A stretch of 64,000 nucleotides of DNA. It comes from Acutalibacter sp. 1XD8-36 (GTDB lineage: Bacteria; Bacillota; Clostridia; Oscillospirales; Acutalibacteraceae). Both the position numbers and the translations under genes were made by a program. Under the pieces are notes generated by a model that worked only from the letters and a program-made list of their open reading frames with translations, made no database searches and was not told where the DNA came from. Location: NCBI RefSeq assembly GCF_009917525.1, contig NZ_QZDU01000001.1, positions 186,001-250,000 on the forward strand, read 5' to 3'. Shown piece after piece: positions 1-9,108 of the stretch (position 1 is the stretch's first letter; the number at the start of each line of letters is the position of its first letter).

Positions 1-147
1 TCTACCAGATTCACCGACGGCGGCGAGTTTGGTCTGGGCGCGGAGATAGGTATATCCACTCAAAAAATGCACGCCCGGGGGCCCCTGGGCCTTGAAGAAC
101 TGACAAGCAGTAAATATGTAGTATATGGGCAGGGACAGGTTCGTTAG
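1..147 (+). CDS. proA: Glutamate-5-semialdehyde dehydrogenase, C-terminal fragment
   Basis: Open from the window edge to a TAG at 145-147 (48 residues). It reads [17 protein letters not shown]...[12 protein letters not shown]...VVYGQGQVR, the typical C-terminus of ProA, which reduces gamma-glutamyl phosphate to glutamate semialdehyde in proline synthesis. It lies 14 bases before proC, so the two proline genes probably form one operon. The rest of the gene is outside the window. Confidence 0.88.
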   Translation, partial: STRFTDGGEFGLGAEIGISTQKMHARGPLGLEELTSSKYVVYGQGQVR

Positions 148-161
148 AAAAGGAGAAAATT

Positions 162-980
162 ATGTTAAATCAAAGAGATTGGCCCACATTCGGTTTTATT
201 GGCACCGGAAATATGGGGGGTGCTCTGGCGAGAGCTGTCTGCCGCAAGGTGCCGGGTGAAAAGGTATTTTTATCCAACTGCACATACTCGAAAGCGGAAG
301 CACTGGCTTCGGAGCTTGGCTGCGTAGCTGAGACAGATAATAGCACCGTGGCTCACAAGGCAAAGTACATATTTCTTGGAGTAAAACCCCAGGGTATGCC
401 TGAATTGCTTGAAGGCCTCTCCCCTATTTTCAAAGCCCGTGAGGACCGTTTTATCCTTGTTAATATTGCCGCCGGGCTGGATATTGCTAAAATACAGGTG
501 ATGTCTGGCGCTAATTATCCGGTGATACAGCTAAAGCCTAATACGCCTGCAGGTATTGGCGAGGGCATGAGCCTGTATCTCAGCAGCCCTGAGGTTGAAG
601 CAGAGGAAGAAGCTGTATTTCTGGAGGCGCTTGAGGCCTCAGGGCTGCTGTCCCCATTGCCGGAAAAACTTATGGATATAGGCGGCGTACTGGCGGGCTG
701 CGGGCCGGCGTTTGTAGACATGTTCATAGAGGCTCTTGCAGACGGCGGCGTGGTCTGCGGGCTGCCAAGAGCACAGGCTGTGGAGCTTGCGGCACAGATG
801 GTGGCTGGCTCGGCACGGCTGGTGCTGGAAAGCGGAAAGCATCCGGGACAGCTAAAGGATGAAGTTTGCTCCCCCGGCGGGGTCACCATCCAGGGAGTGA
901 GGAAGCTGGAGAGCCTTGGGTTTAGGAGCGCAGTGATGGAGGCTGTCATAGCGGCCTATGAGAAAAACCTGTCCATGTGA
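162..980 (+). CDS. proC: Pyrroline-5-carboxylate reductase
   Basis: 272 residues, normal for ProC, which catalyses the last step of proline synthesis (P5C to proline with NAD(P)H) in the cytosol. The N-terminal Rossmann motif GFIGTGNMG is near residues 11-19. The C-terminal dimerisation domain carries the family signature, here SPGGVTIQGV, near residues 236-245. A GGAG Shine-Dalgarno site stands 8 bases before the ATG. It directly follows proA and ends at a strong terminator hairpin. Confidence 0.95.
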   Translation: MLNQRDWPTFGFIGTGNMGGALARAVCRKVPGEKVFLSNCTYSKAEALASELGCVAETDNSTVAHKAKYIFLGVKPQGMPELLEGLSPIFKAREDRFILVNIAAGLDIAKIQVMSGANYPVIQLKPNTPAGIGEGMSLYLSSPEVEAEEEAVFLEALEASGLLSPLPEKLMDIGGVLAGCGPAFVDMFIEALADGGVVCGLPRAQAVELAAQMVAGSARLVLESGKHPGQLKDEVCSPGGVTIQGVRKLESLGFRSAVMEAVIAAYEKNLSM

Positions 981-988
981 CGGGGTAC

Positions 989-1022
989 AAAATGAGGAGC
1001 GCATAATGCGCTCCTCATTTTA
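989..1022. terminator. Bidirectional rho-independent terminator
   Basis: Near-perfect stem AAAATGAGGAGCGC / GCGCTCCTCATTTT with a short ATAAT loop. Stem ends rich in A and T on both sides let it end both proC (rightward) and rnpB (leftward). Confidence 0.85.
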
Positions 1023-1028
1023 ATGTGA

Positions 1029-1400
1029 CCAAGTCTATAAGCCGAGTTCTGTCTTGAGCAGTCATCTATCTTGGCCTGCCGTTACCAGCAGGCTCACGCC
1101 ACCTCCACAGAGCGCGCGGGCCACGCTTTCCCACTAAAGGGACGCTCCTCCACGGTGTTGCTTCGGATAGGGTTTACAGGGCCGCAGGGTTCCCCCTGCG
1201 CCGGTGAGCTCTTACCTCGCCTTTCCATCCTTACCAAAAACTTCGCTAACGCAGGCCTTTGGCGGTATATCTCTGTTGCACTTTCCCTGGGGTCGCCCCC
1301 GGCGGCGGTTAGCCGTTATCCTTGCCCTATGAAGCTCGGACTTTCCTCAGACACGCGCTTTCGCCTCGCGCCCGCAACTGCCCGGCTTGCTCACAGTCCT
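1029..1400 (-). ncRNA. rnpB: RNase P RNA (bacterial type A-like)
   Basis: On the minus strand the RNA begins GGACTGTGAGCAAGCCGGGC and carries the universal GAGGAAAGTCCGAGCTTC segment (P4/J3-4 core). It contains AGGGCAAGGATAACGG and ends with the conserved CAGAACTCGGCTTATAGACTTGG tail pairing region. The catalytic RNA of RNase P matures tRNA 5' ends. Length is about 372 nt and the ends are estimated from motifs. Open frames over this stretch are incidental. Confidence 0.95.
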
Positions 1401-1429
1401 ATTTTAGAGTAAAGCGTGCTCTCTGTCAA
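1401..1429 (-). promoter_or_regulatory. Sigma-A promoter of rnpB
   Basis: TTGACA (1424-1429) and TAAAAT (1401-1406) are separated by 17 bases, placing transcription start close to the GGACTG 5' end of RNase P RNA. The -35 box overlaps the last codon and stop of pncB, so the RNA gene has its own promoter inside the upstream coding end. Confidence 0.8.
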
Positions 1430-2904
1430 TAGTTTTTTTCCGAGAGCATACGGTTCTTCTCGTTCCAGAGCTCCTGGGACAGGTCAACATAGTAGCTATG
1501 TGGGTTTTCAAAGCGTGTGACCTCCTCCCATAGGGTGTCTACCTGGGCAGCGCAGTAGGCTTTAATGGCGTTAAGGGCCCTGGGGGTATAGACACACTCG
1601 CCATTCTTGAATATTTGCGTCAGCAGCGGCACCGCGTGAAAGTTTTCAACTGTCTTACGCTTCCAGGTGTGGTTTGGGTCAAAGAGCACGTAGGGCTGTT
1701 CTTCATCGATTATCTCATCGTGCATAGTAACAACATCCGCAATGGCCTTGTCTGTCTCCTTATCAAAGAGCCTCCACACATTTTTAAAACACGGAGTTGT
1801 AATCTTTACCACGTTTTCGCTTATCTTAATCTTAGGTTTGACCGTGCCATCAGGATTCTCTACTCCCACCAGCTTATACACACCGCCAAAAACCGGCTCG
1901 GATGAAGATGTTATCAGACGCTCGCCAACACCGAAGGAGTCCACCTTTGCGCCCTGTATAAGCATGTCTCTTATAATATATTCATCCAGAGAGTTTGAGG
2001 CGCATATCTGGCAGTCCTCAAATCCTGCGTCATCCAGAAGCTTGCGGGCCTTTCGGGACAGGTAGGTAATGTCGCCGCTGTCTATCCGTATACCCGACGG
2101 ACGGTATCCGTTGGGTACAAGCACCTCGTTGAAGACCTTTATAGCGTTGGGCACGCCGGACTTCAGCACATTATAGGTGTCAACCAGCAGTACACAGTTA
2201 TTTGGGTAAGCCTTTGCGTAAGCTTTAAAGGCCTCGTACTCACTATCGAACAACTGCACCCAGCTGTGGGCCATGGTACCCAGAGCGGGAACCCCGAAAA
2301 GCTGGTCGCTAATAGTACAGGCGGTGCCGGCACAGCCGCCGATATATGCTGCCCTAGCCCCGTGCACAGCGCCGTCGAAGCCTTGAGCCCGGCGGGAGCC
2401 GAACTCCATCACCGCCCTGCCATGGGAGGCACGTACTATGCGGTTTGCCTTTGTTGCAATAAGGCTCTGATGGTTGATACAGAGCAGCACCATGGTCTCG
2501 ATAAACTGGGCCTGTATTACCGGGCCCCGAACGGTAACAATAGGCTCACCGGGAAAAATCGGCGTTCCCTCCGGAATGGCCCACACATCGCAGGAAAACT
2601 TGAAATTCTGCAGATAATCCAGAAACTCCTCGCTGAACATATTCCGGCCGGAGAGATACGCAATATCCTCAGGGGAGAAATGCAGCCCCTTCAGGTATTC
2701 GACCAGCTGCTCAACGCCGGCCATTATAGCAAATCCGCCGTTATCTGGCAGTTTGCGGAAAAACATATCGAAATAGCATACGGTGTCTTTGAATCCCTCC
2801 AGAAAATATCCGTTCGCCATGGTAATCTCATAAAAATCCGTAAGCATTGTCAGCTCACGCTGGGAAAAGCTTTTGCTCAATTGAATCGCCCTCTCTGATT
2901 CCAC
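1426..2904 (-). CDS. pncB: Nicotinate phosphoribosyltransferase
   Basis: 492 residues as drawn. The enzyme joins nicotinate to PRPP in NAD salvage. Family features are LTDFYEITMANGYF near the N-terminus, FGSRRAQGFDGA near residue 168, and the IDSGD phosphate-binding segment near residue 275. The GTG at 2904 has no good ribosome site. A TTG at 2880 preceded by GAGAGGG may be the true start, giving about 484 residues. It is a single gene; a TATAAT-like box lies at 2920-2925. Confidence 0.92.
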   Translation of the reverse strand: MESERAIQLSKSFSQRELTMLTDFYEITMANGYFLEGFKDTVCYFDMFFRKLPDNGGFAIMAGVEQLVEYLKGLHFSPEDIAYLSGRNMFSEEFLDYLQNFKFSCDVWAIPEGTPIFPGEPIVTVRGPVIQAQFIETMVLLCINHQSLIATKANRIVRASHGRAVMEFGSRRAQGFDGAVHGARAAYIGGCAGTACTISDQLFGVPALGTMAHSWVQLFDSEYEAFKAYAKAYPNNCVLLVDTYNVLKSGVPNAIKVFNEVLVPNGYRPSGIRIDSGDITYLSRKARKLLDDAGFEDCQICASNSLDEYIIRDMLIQGAKVDSFGVGERLITSSSEPVFGGVYKLVGVENPDGTVKPKIKISENVVKITTPCFKNVWRLFDKETDKAIADVVTMHDEIIDEEQPYVLFDPNHTWKRKTVENFHAVPLLTQIFKNGECVYTPRALNAIKAYCAAQVDTLWEEVTRFENPHSYYVDLSQELWNEKNRMLSEKNY

Positions 2905-2998
2905 ATCTATTTTTGCCTTATTATAGCAGGCAACTTGAAAAAAGTACAGTCTTATTTTTCCATTTTAGCATATTAACAAATTTATTTCTTAAAAGGGG

Positions 2999-3027
2999 TT
3001 GATTTTTTACAAATGCGCTATTATAAT
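2999..3027 (+). promoter_or_regulatory. Sigma-A promoter of the HTH regulator
   Basis: TTGATT (2999-3004), a 17-base spacer and TATAAT (3022-3027), about 70 bases before the HTH gene at 3098. Confidence 0.65.
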
Positions 3028-3097
3028 ATGAAATAAAAGAAAATATCTTACGTAGAATTTGAAGTTAAAACTAACATATTCAGGGGAGTGAATATTA

Positions 3098-3352
3098 ATG
3101 AGACTGCGAGGGCAACCATTGGGTACGAAAAATTTGATTGGCGCGCGGGTGGAGGCTGCTCGCAGGAGCCAGGGTATGAAGCAAAAGGAGCTGCTGGCTC
3201 AGCTGCAGGTAAGAGGTGTGGATTTAAATGCCTCAGGCCTCTCGAAGCTGGAGGGGCAGATTCGGTACGTTACAGACACGGAACTTTTGGCTCTGTCCAG
3301 AATACTAAATGTCTCCGTCATGTGGCTGCTCACTGGTGAGGAGAGGCTGTAA
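3098..3352 (+). CDS. Small helix-turn-helix (XRE-type) regulator
   Basis: 84 residues, almost entirely a HTH_3/Cro-CI fold: helices around residues 12-30, a recognition segment near GLSKLEGQ (47-54), and the closing LSRILNVSVMWLLTG typical of XRE proteins. A GGGGAGTG ribosome site precedes the ATG. It is a stand-alone gene with its own promoter and terminator. The DNA target is unknown. Confidence 0.8.
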   Translation: MRLRGQPLGTKNLIGARVEAARRSQGMKQKELLAQLQVRGVDLNASGLSKLEGQIRYVTDTELLALSRILNVSVMWLLTGEERL

Positions 3353-3379
3353 TAATTTTATCTATAGCATAATAGCATT

Positions 3380-3417
3380 GAAGTCCAGCCCATGCACTAT
3401 CTGGCTGGGCTTCTTTT
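3380..3417 (+). terminator. Rho-independent terminator
   Basis: GAAGTCCAGCC ... GGCTGGGCTTC stem followed by TTTTT, directly after the HTH regulator. Confidence 0.8.
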
Positions 3418-3492
3418 TCGTGGATGCATTTTCACCGCATATTTTGCTCAAATACCTCCATATTACCAATTAGAACGGTTTTGGAGGCGCAA

Positions 3493-4572
3493 ATGTTTCA
3501 AATCAAAGAACTAAAACGTCTTGCCCCACTGGTGGTGTTTTTTGCGGCATACAGTCTAATTTTTCTGCTATGGAAGGCCACATTCCTCTACTCCCTCCCC
3601 TTCCTGTTAGGCCTGCTGATAGCTGCGGTGCTTCAGCCTGTCATAAAATGGGCAGAGGAAAAACTACATCTCAGCCGCGCTGCCGCCTCGGGTGTCATCA
3701 CAGTGACAGCGCTGATACTGCTGTTTGCCGGGCTCATATTTATTACCGTGCTTGGTGTGCGGGAGCTTGCAGGCTTTCTTATTAAGGCCACAAATGACGG
3801 GTTCCCGGAGTTTTCCCCACCTGTTAGAAGTTTTTTTAGCTGGCTCGGAGACACCTTTCGGCAGATAGACGCAGATTTCCTGGAGCGTAATAGAGAACAG
3901 TTGATAGAATTTCTGAAAAATAGCGCCGGTCTTGCTATGGCAGCTATAAACGGAGTTTTAGCGGTGCTTGCGTCACTGCCGCTGCTTTTGACAATGGCAC
4001 TGGTTACAGGCTTTTCAGCGTTCTTCATCGCCAAAGATTTTGATGTCCTGCGGAGCTGGGCCAGAGGGTTTATAAGCGACAAAGCCGCTGGTAAGCTCCG
4101 GCTTGCTGCCGCACACTCCTCCGGCACAGGGAAAAAGTACCTGCTCTCCTACGTATTCATATATTTCCTCGGCTTCTGCGAAGCTTTTATAATTCTTTCA
4201 ATTTTAAACGTACCATACCCTCTGATAACAGCGGTAATCACCTGTTTTGCAGATATACTGCCGGTGCTTGGACCTGGAATAGTCCTCGGTCCTGTGGCAG
4301 TATGGCAGGCGCTGACCGGCTCCTATGGCAGAGCGCTGGGGGTACTGGTGGGCTGGATGGTAATGGGCAGCGTACGCCAGGTTGTAGAGCCAAAGCTGGT
4401 GGCCTCAACTGCAAAGCTGCACCCACTGACTATGCTGGCAGCGGTGTATTTCTCGCTGACAGCGGGAAGCCTGTGGGTGCTGATATATACTGCCGGATTA
4501 TTTATGCTATACTCACTCTTTCGTAATGCTGGAATCCTGCCAGGTCTTATTTCGCCATCGTCTTCACCATGA
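3493..4572 (+). CDS. AI-2E family / YtvI-like multi-span permease
   Basis: 359 residues from the ATG at 3493, which has GGAGG five bases upstream; a longer frame to 3424 lacks a ribosome site. It has several hydrophobic spans at the N-terminus, a soluble middle, and the C-terminal spans with ADILPVLGPGIVLGP and VEPKLVAS, typical of the AI-2E transporter family (PF01594). In Firmicutes this group includes the sporulation protein YtvI. The substrate is unknown. Its 3' end overlaps the convergent argF by 26 bases, with no terminator visible between them. Confidence 0.82.
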   Translation: MFQIKELKRLAPLVVFFAAYSLIFLLWKATFLYSLPFLLGLLIAAVLQPVIKWAEEKLHLSRAAASGVITVTALILLFAGLIFITVLGVRELAGFLIKATNDGFPEFSPPVRSFFSWLGDTFRQIDADFLERNREQLIEFLKNSAGLAMAAINGVLAVLASLPLLLTMALVTGFSAFFIAKDFDVLRSWARGFISDKAAGKLRLAAAHSSGTGKKYLLSYVFIYFLGFCEAFIILSILNVPYPLITAVITCFADILPVLGPGIVLGPVAVWQALTGSYGRALGVLVGWMVMGSVRQVVEPKLVASTAKLHPLTMLAAVYFSLTAGSLWVLIYTAGLFMLYSLFRNAGILPGLISPSSSP

Positions 4573-5452
4573 CCGCCTTCTGCGCATGCAAGCGGTTTTC
4601 GGCCTCCTCAAAGATATACTGGGCATTTGCCTCAAATATCTCCTCGGTAATCTCCTCGCCTCTGTGGGCAGGCAGGCAGTGCTGGACCATAGCGTCGGGC
4701 TTGGCCTGGGCCATAAGGTTTTTGTCAATGCAGTAGCCCTCAAAGGCAGCCTCACGTTTCTGGCGCTCGTCCTCCTGGCCCATGGAGGTCCACACATCGG
4801 TAATGACAACATCAGCGTTTTTTGCCGCCTGCATGGGGTCATCAGTCAACTCAAAGCAGTCATAACTATTTGCAAAATCCAATATCTCCTGAGGTGGGCG
4901 GTAGCCTTCAGGACAAGCCACAGAAACACTCATGCCGACCTTCAGCCCACCTACAATAAGAGAGTTCATCATATTGTTGCCGTCTCCGATAAAGCACATT
5001 TTCAGGCCCTCAAAAGAGCCCTTGGACTCTCTAATAGTCATAAGGTCTGCCAGCACCTGGCAGGGATGGCAGAAGTCAGTAAGGCCATTTATTACCGGCA
5101 CGCTGCCGTACTTCGCCAGGTCCTCCACCTCCTGCTGCTCAAAGGTACGTATCATAATGCCGTCAACATATCTGGACAGCACTCGGGCGGTGTCCTGCAC
5201 CGGCTCGCCACGGCCTATCTGTGAGCCCTCCGACGCCAGCACCACCGCATAGCCCCCAAGCTGGTTTATGCCAACTTCAAAGGACACCCTTGTACGAGTC
5301 GAGGATTTTTCAAATATCATGCCTAAGCACTTGCCCTTAAGGTGATGGTGCTCAATGCCATGCTTTGTCTCGTATTTCAGCTGGTCGGCAAGGTTTAGTA
5401 CCTCGATTATCTCCTCGCCGCTCATATCCAAAAGTTTCAGTAAATGCTTCAT
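4547..5452 (-). CDS. argF: Ornithine carbamoyltransferase
   Basis: 301 residues, the usual length. It forms citrulline from ornithine and carbamoyl phosphate. The carbamoyl-phosphate motif STRTR is near residues 51-55, HPCQ near residue 129, and the ornithine-site HCLPAHRGEE near residue 258. It is the last gene of the arginine operon, 28 bases after argD. Confidence 0.96.
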   Translation of the reverse strand: MKHLLKLLDMSGEEIIEVLNLADQLKYETKHGIEHHHLKGKCLGMIFEKSSTRTRVSFEVGINQLGGYAVVLASEGSQIGRGEPVQDTARVLSRYVDGIMIRTFEQQEVEDLAKYGSVPVINGLTDFCHPCQVLADLMTIRESKGSFEGLKMCFIGDGNNMMNSLIVGGLKVGMSVSVACPEGYRPPQEILDFANSYDCFELTDDPMQAAKNADVVITDVWTSMGQEDERQKREAAFEGYCIDKNLMAQAKPDAMVQHCLPAHRGEEITEEIFEANAQYIFEEAENRLHAQKAVMVKTMAK

Positions 5453-5480
5453 TTCAGATTATCCTTTCTGGTTTCAGTTG

Positions 5481-6650
5481 TTATATAGATTCAAGGACCT
5501 TTGCGAATATCTCCAGTCCACGGTTTATCTCATCCTCGCTTATAGTCAGCGGAGGCAGGAACCGAACCAGCTCCTTTGCTGTGAGCACCAAAAGTCCATG
5601 TTGGGCGCATTTTATTAATACGTCATGTGCATCGCCGGATTTGAGCTTTATGCCCAGCATAAGCCCCATGCCCCGTACAAAGTCTACCTGAGGCAGAGCT
5701 TCCAGTCTCTCAGTCAAAATGCGCCCCTTTTCCTGCACACTCTGCAAAAACTCCGGGCAACGCACCCGTCTGACAACCTCTCTTGCTCCTGCACAGGCCA
5801 CCGGGTTGCCGCCGAAGGTAGAGCCCTGCTGTCCGGGATTTAATATGTTTCTGAGCTTTTCCGTAACTAAACATGCGCCTATAGGCAGGCCACCGGCCAA
5901 GCCTTTTGCGCTGGTAACAACATCCGGGCAGACTCCGTAGCCCTGATAGCTGTAGAAATGCCCTGTGCGGCCAACACCGGTCTGTACCTCGTCGATTATT
6001 AGCAGTACATCTCGCTCATCACAAAGCCGCCTCAGGCCGCTGAGAAACTCTGGGGCAATGGGTACAACCCCTCCCTCGCCCTGTACAGTCTCTATCATAA
6101 TGGCGCAGACGCTTCCGTCAAGAAGAGCATCTATTGCTTCAATTTCTCCAGACTGGGCGTACACAAACCCCTCGGTCAGCGGAAGAAAATCCTTATGAAA
6201 TCCCTCCTGACCGGTTGCGGCAAGAGTGGTCAGCGTTCGGCCGTGAAAGGAATTTTCCAGAGTGACTATCTTATGCGCACCGCGTTTCTCACCGTATTTA
6301 CGCGCTATCTTGATGGCGCACTCGTTGGCCTCAGCCCCAGAGTTGCAAAAAAATGCCTGGGCCATACCGGCGGCCTCACAGAGTTCCTCTGCCAGAGCAG
6401 TATTTTGCGGAGAGTAATAGTAGTTGCAAATATGCTGTATCTCCCCCGCCTGCTTAGAAACTGCCTCTGCCCAACCGGGGTCACTGTAGCCAAGGCTGTT
6501 TACCCCTATCCCTGAGGTAAAATCAATATACTCCCTGCCATCTATATCCCAGGCTGTGGCATTCCTTCCCTTTGTCAGGGCAACATCAACTCTGCCATAG
6601 GTGTGGATGATGTATTTCTGCTCCTGCTCTTTAATTTGCTGAAAAGTCAT
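5481..6650 (-). CDS. argD: Acetylornithine aminotransferase
   Basis: 389 residues, a class III PLP-dependent aminotransferase that converts N-acetylglutamate semialdehyde to N-acetylornithine. Visible motifs are CNSGAEANE (phosphate binding), DEVQTGVGRTG, and the PLP lysine in SAKGLAGGLPIGA. It sits between argB and argF, 12 and 28 bases apart, as in one transcript. Confidence 0.95.
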   Translation of the reverse strand: MTFQQIKEQEQKYIIHTYGRVDVALTKGRNATAWDIDGREYIDFTSGIGVNSLGYSDPGWAEAVSKQAGEIQHICNYYYSPQNTALAEELCEAAGMAQAFFCNSGAEANECAIKIARKYGEKRGAHKIVTLENSFHGRTLTTLAATGQEGFHKDFLPLTEGFVYAQSGEIEAIDALLDGSVCAIMIETVQGEGGVVPIAPEFLSGLRRLCDERDVLLIIDEVQTGVGRTGHFYSYQGYGVCPDVVTSAKGLAGGLPIGACLVTEKLRNILNPGQQGSTFGGNPVACAGAREVVRRVRCPEFLQSVQEKGRILTERLEALPQVDFVRGMGLMLGIKLKSGDAHDVLIKCAQHGLLVLTAKELVRFLPPLTISEDEINRGLEIFAKVLESI

Positions 6651-6662
6651 AAGATATCTCCT

Positions 6663-7514
6663 TTAATAGAACATGGTGCCAATGCCCTCGTCGGTGAACA
6701 GCTCCACCAGTATGGAGTGGGCAATGCGCCCGTCGATGATATGTGCCCGGCCCACTCCCCTGCGTACCGCGTCTACACAGCAGTCTATCTTCGGTATCAT
6801 CCCACCGTTTATTACGCCCTCCTTTTTCAGGCGCCGCACATCACTGACGTTCACCACCGGTATAAGCGTGCTCTCGTCGTCCCTATCCCGAAGCAGGCCG
6901 CAAACATCTGTCATGAGTATCAGCTTCATTGCCCCCAGCTCAGCGGCAATGCGGGCAGCGGCAATGTCTGCGTTGATATTGTACACCTCTCCGTGATAGC
7001 CAGCCGCAACGGTTGAGACAATGGGGATATAGCCGTTTTGCGCGGCATTACGCAGGATATCCACGTTGACCTCTCTAATCTCTCCCACAAACCCCAGGTC
7101 CTCCTCCAGTTTATCAGCCTTTAATAGGGAGCCGTCTAAACCGCAAAGGCCGATGGCTTTTCCTCCGGCACTCTCCAGAAGCTGCACCAGGTCCTTATTC
7201 ACCTTCCCTGCCAGTATCTGCTGCACAATACCGATGGTCTCCTCGTCTGTATAGCGCATTCCGCCAATGAACCTGCTCTCCTTGCCAATCTTATTCAGCA
7301 TGGCGTTTATCTCAGGCCCGCCGCCGTGGACCAGCACAACATTTATACCCACAAGCTGCATAAGCACTATGTCGCTCATAACAGCCGACTTCAGCTCGCC
7401 GTCCAGCATGGCATTGCCGCCGTACTTCACCACTACCGTAGCTCCCGCGTATTTTTTGATATATGGCAGGGCCTGTACAAGTATATTGGCCCGCTCACTG
7501 TTGGATACCTGCAT
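6663..7514 (-). CDS. argB: Acetylglutamate kinase
   Basis: 283 residues, amino-acid kinase fold. KYGGNAM (residues 29-35) and VHGGGPEI form the ATP/acetylglutamate site; GVINGGMIPK and the C-terminal DGR...LF-T--GIGT complete the family pattern. The long N-terminal helix (residues 5-25) is the kind found in arginine-inhibited hexameric enzymes, so feedback control is likely but inferred. It lies 12 bases before argD. Confidence 0.95.
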   Translation of the reverse strand: MQVSNSERANILVQALPYIKKYAGATVVVKYGGNAMLDGELKSAVMSDIVLMQLVGINVVLVHGGGPEINAMLNKIGKESRFIGGMRYTDEETIGIVQQILAGKVNKDLVQLLESAGGKAIGLCGLDGSLLKADKLEEDLGFVGEIREVNVDILRNAAQNGYIPIVSTVAAGYHGEVYNINADIAAARIAAELGAMKLILMTDVCGLLRDRDDESTLIPVVNVSDVRRLKKEGVINGGMIPKIDCCVDAVRRGVGRAHIIDGRIAHSILVELFTDEGIGTMFY

Positions 7515-7529
7515 TTTGATTCACCCTTT

Positions 7530-7856
7530 TTAGTTTATGGACTGGATATCTCCCCATGCTGAAATCATCATAAATACGACCAGCACAAAGAAAATAATCA
7601 GAAGAAAATTTGCCCCGATACCGCCCAACAACAGCCTGCGCCAGAGCTTACAGGCCCTGTGCCGGGTAATCAGGTGGGTTATTATGCCAGCGATAAGCAG
7701 TCCTGCTGTAAGCATAGATGGCACGGCATATAGCAGTAGCACCCCTGTAGCTGTAAAGAACAGCATAAGCATGACAATAAAATTAAGATACAGCAGCACT
7801 GAAAACACCGCCGGGGCTATATCCCACCGGCCTTTAATGCCCAGCTTTTCTAACAT
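7530..7856 (-). CDS. Small membrane protein in the arginine operon
   Basis: 108 residues with three hydrophobic segments (about 15-40, 45-62 and 80-103) and a basic loop RHRACKLWRR. No recognised family. It lies between argJ and argB with gaps of 10 and 15 bases, so it is co-transcribed with arginine genes. A role in transport or membrane anchoring would be speculation. Confidence 0.7.
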   Translation of the reverse strand: MLEKLGIKGRWDIAPAVFSVLLYLNFIVMLMLFFTATGVLLLYAVPSMLTAGLLIAGIITHLITRHRACKLWRRLLLGGIGANFLLIIFFVLVVFMMISAWGDIQSIN

Positions 7857-7866
7857 ATGACCCTCC

Positions 7867-9084
7867 TTAGGTGCGGTAGTCGGCGTTTATCTTTACATAG
7901 TCATAGGTCAGGTCGCATCCATAGGCCTCAGCGGATATGCTGCCCATATGCAGGTCTATCTGTGCCTCTATTTCAGACTCCTTGAGGACTTCAAGGGCAA
8001 GCTCCTCGGAAAACTCTATCCCCATACCTGCCCTGACTACCTCCACTCTCCCCTTTGCAGACTTAAAGGCTATGTCTATCTTTTCCACGTCCAAATCCGC
8101 TCCAGAATAGCCTATGGCGCACATAGCACGGCCTCCGGCATTGGCGTCAGCACCGAAGAAAGCGGCCTTCACAAGGGTGGAGCTGCTCACAGAGCGGGCA
8201 ACAGTGCGGGCGGTTTCCAAGTCAGGAGCGCCGTCTACACGGTAGACTATGAGCCTTGAGGCACCCTCACCGTCCTTTGCCATCATCATGGCAAGCTTGC
8301 GGCCCACAGCCTCCAGAGCAGCTACAAATGCGTCATAGTCTGTTCCCTCTAAAACTATTTCATCATTTCCGGCAGCTCCATTTGCCAGTACCACAAAGGT
8401 GTCGTTAGTGGAGGTGTCACCGTCCACATCTATCATGTTGAAGGTTGCGTCTGCGGCAGTCTTGACCGCCTTTTGCAGCATATCAGGCGCAATAGCACAG
8501 TCAGTAGTCACAAAGCATAGCATAGTTGCCATGTTTGGGTGTATCATGCCGCTGCCTTTTGATATGCCGCCTATGTTTACTGTCTTGCCGCCTATCGTGA
8601 ATTTAACTGCGGCTTCCTTTGGCACCGTATCCGTAGTCATTATGGCTGTGGCAGCAGAATGAGAGCCGTCCTCCTTCAGTGACGCCTTCAGCTCAGCCAT
8701 ACCCTCGGCAATGGGCTCAATAGGCAGCGACGGGCCAATAACCCCCGTTGACGCAACAACTATGTCCTCCGGCTTTAAATCCAGCGCCGAAGCTGCTACG
8801 CGGCACATCGCCTCTGCCTTTTCAATGCCATCCTGGGCGCAGGTATTTGCAATGCCCGAGTTGCAGATGATAGCCTGGGCTCTGCCGTCAGCTATATTCT
8901 TCCGGGTTACAGTAATGGGTGCGCCCTTCACCAGGTTGCGGGTATAGACCCCGGCGGCGGAACACGTGCGGTCGCTGAGTATCAGGGCCAAATCAGGCTT
9001 GGTCTTGTTCCTGCGGATGCCGCAGTGTATGCCGCTCGCAGAGAATCCTTTAGCGGCAGTTACGCCGCCTTTTATAAATTCCAT
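7867..9084 (-). CDS. argJ: Glutamate N-acetyltransferase / amino-acid acetyltransferase
   Basis: 405 residues. ArgJ transfers acetyl from acetylornithine to glutamate, giving the cyclic arginine pathway. The precursor self-cleaves before a threonine, visible here in HPNMATML near residue 185. KGSGMIHP and the C-terminal YVKINADYRT are typical. No argA is seen here. Whether this ArgJ is bifunctional cannot be told from sequence alone. Confidence 0.95.
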   Translation of the reverse strand: MEFIKGGVTAAKGFSASGIHCGIRRNKTKPDLALILSDRTCSAAGVYTRNLVKGAPITVTRKNIADGRAQAIICNSGIANTCAQDGIEKAEAMCRVAASALDLKPEDIVVASTGVIGPSLPIEPIAEGMAELKASLKEDGSHSAATAIMTTDTVPKEAAVKFTIGGKTVNIGGISKGSGMIHPNMATMLCFVTTDCAIAPDMLQKAVKTAADATFNMIDVDGDTSTNDTFVVLANGAAGNDEIVLEGTDYDAFVAALEAVGRKLAMMMAKDGEGASRLIVYRVDGAPDLETARTVARSVSSSTLVKAAFFGADANAGGRAMCAIGYSGADLDVEKIDIAFKSAKGRVEVVRAGMGIEFSEELALEVLKESEIEAQIDLHMGSISAEAYGCDLTYDYVKINADYRT

Positions 9085-9108
9085 TTCCTATTCTCCTAAA
9101 CTGATAAT

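Noticed and set aside
1071-1412. 113-residue plus-strand frame
   Set aside because: It lies entirely over RNase P RNA on the other strand.
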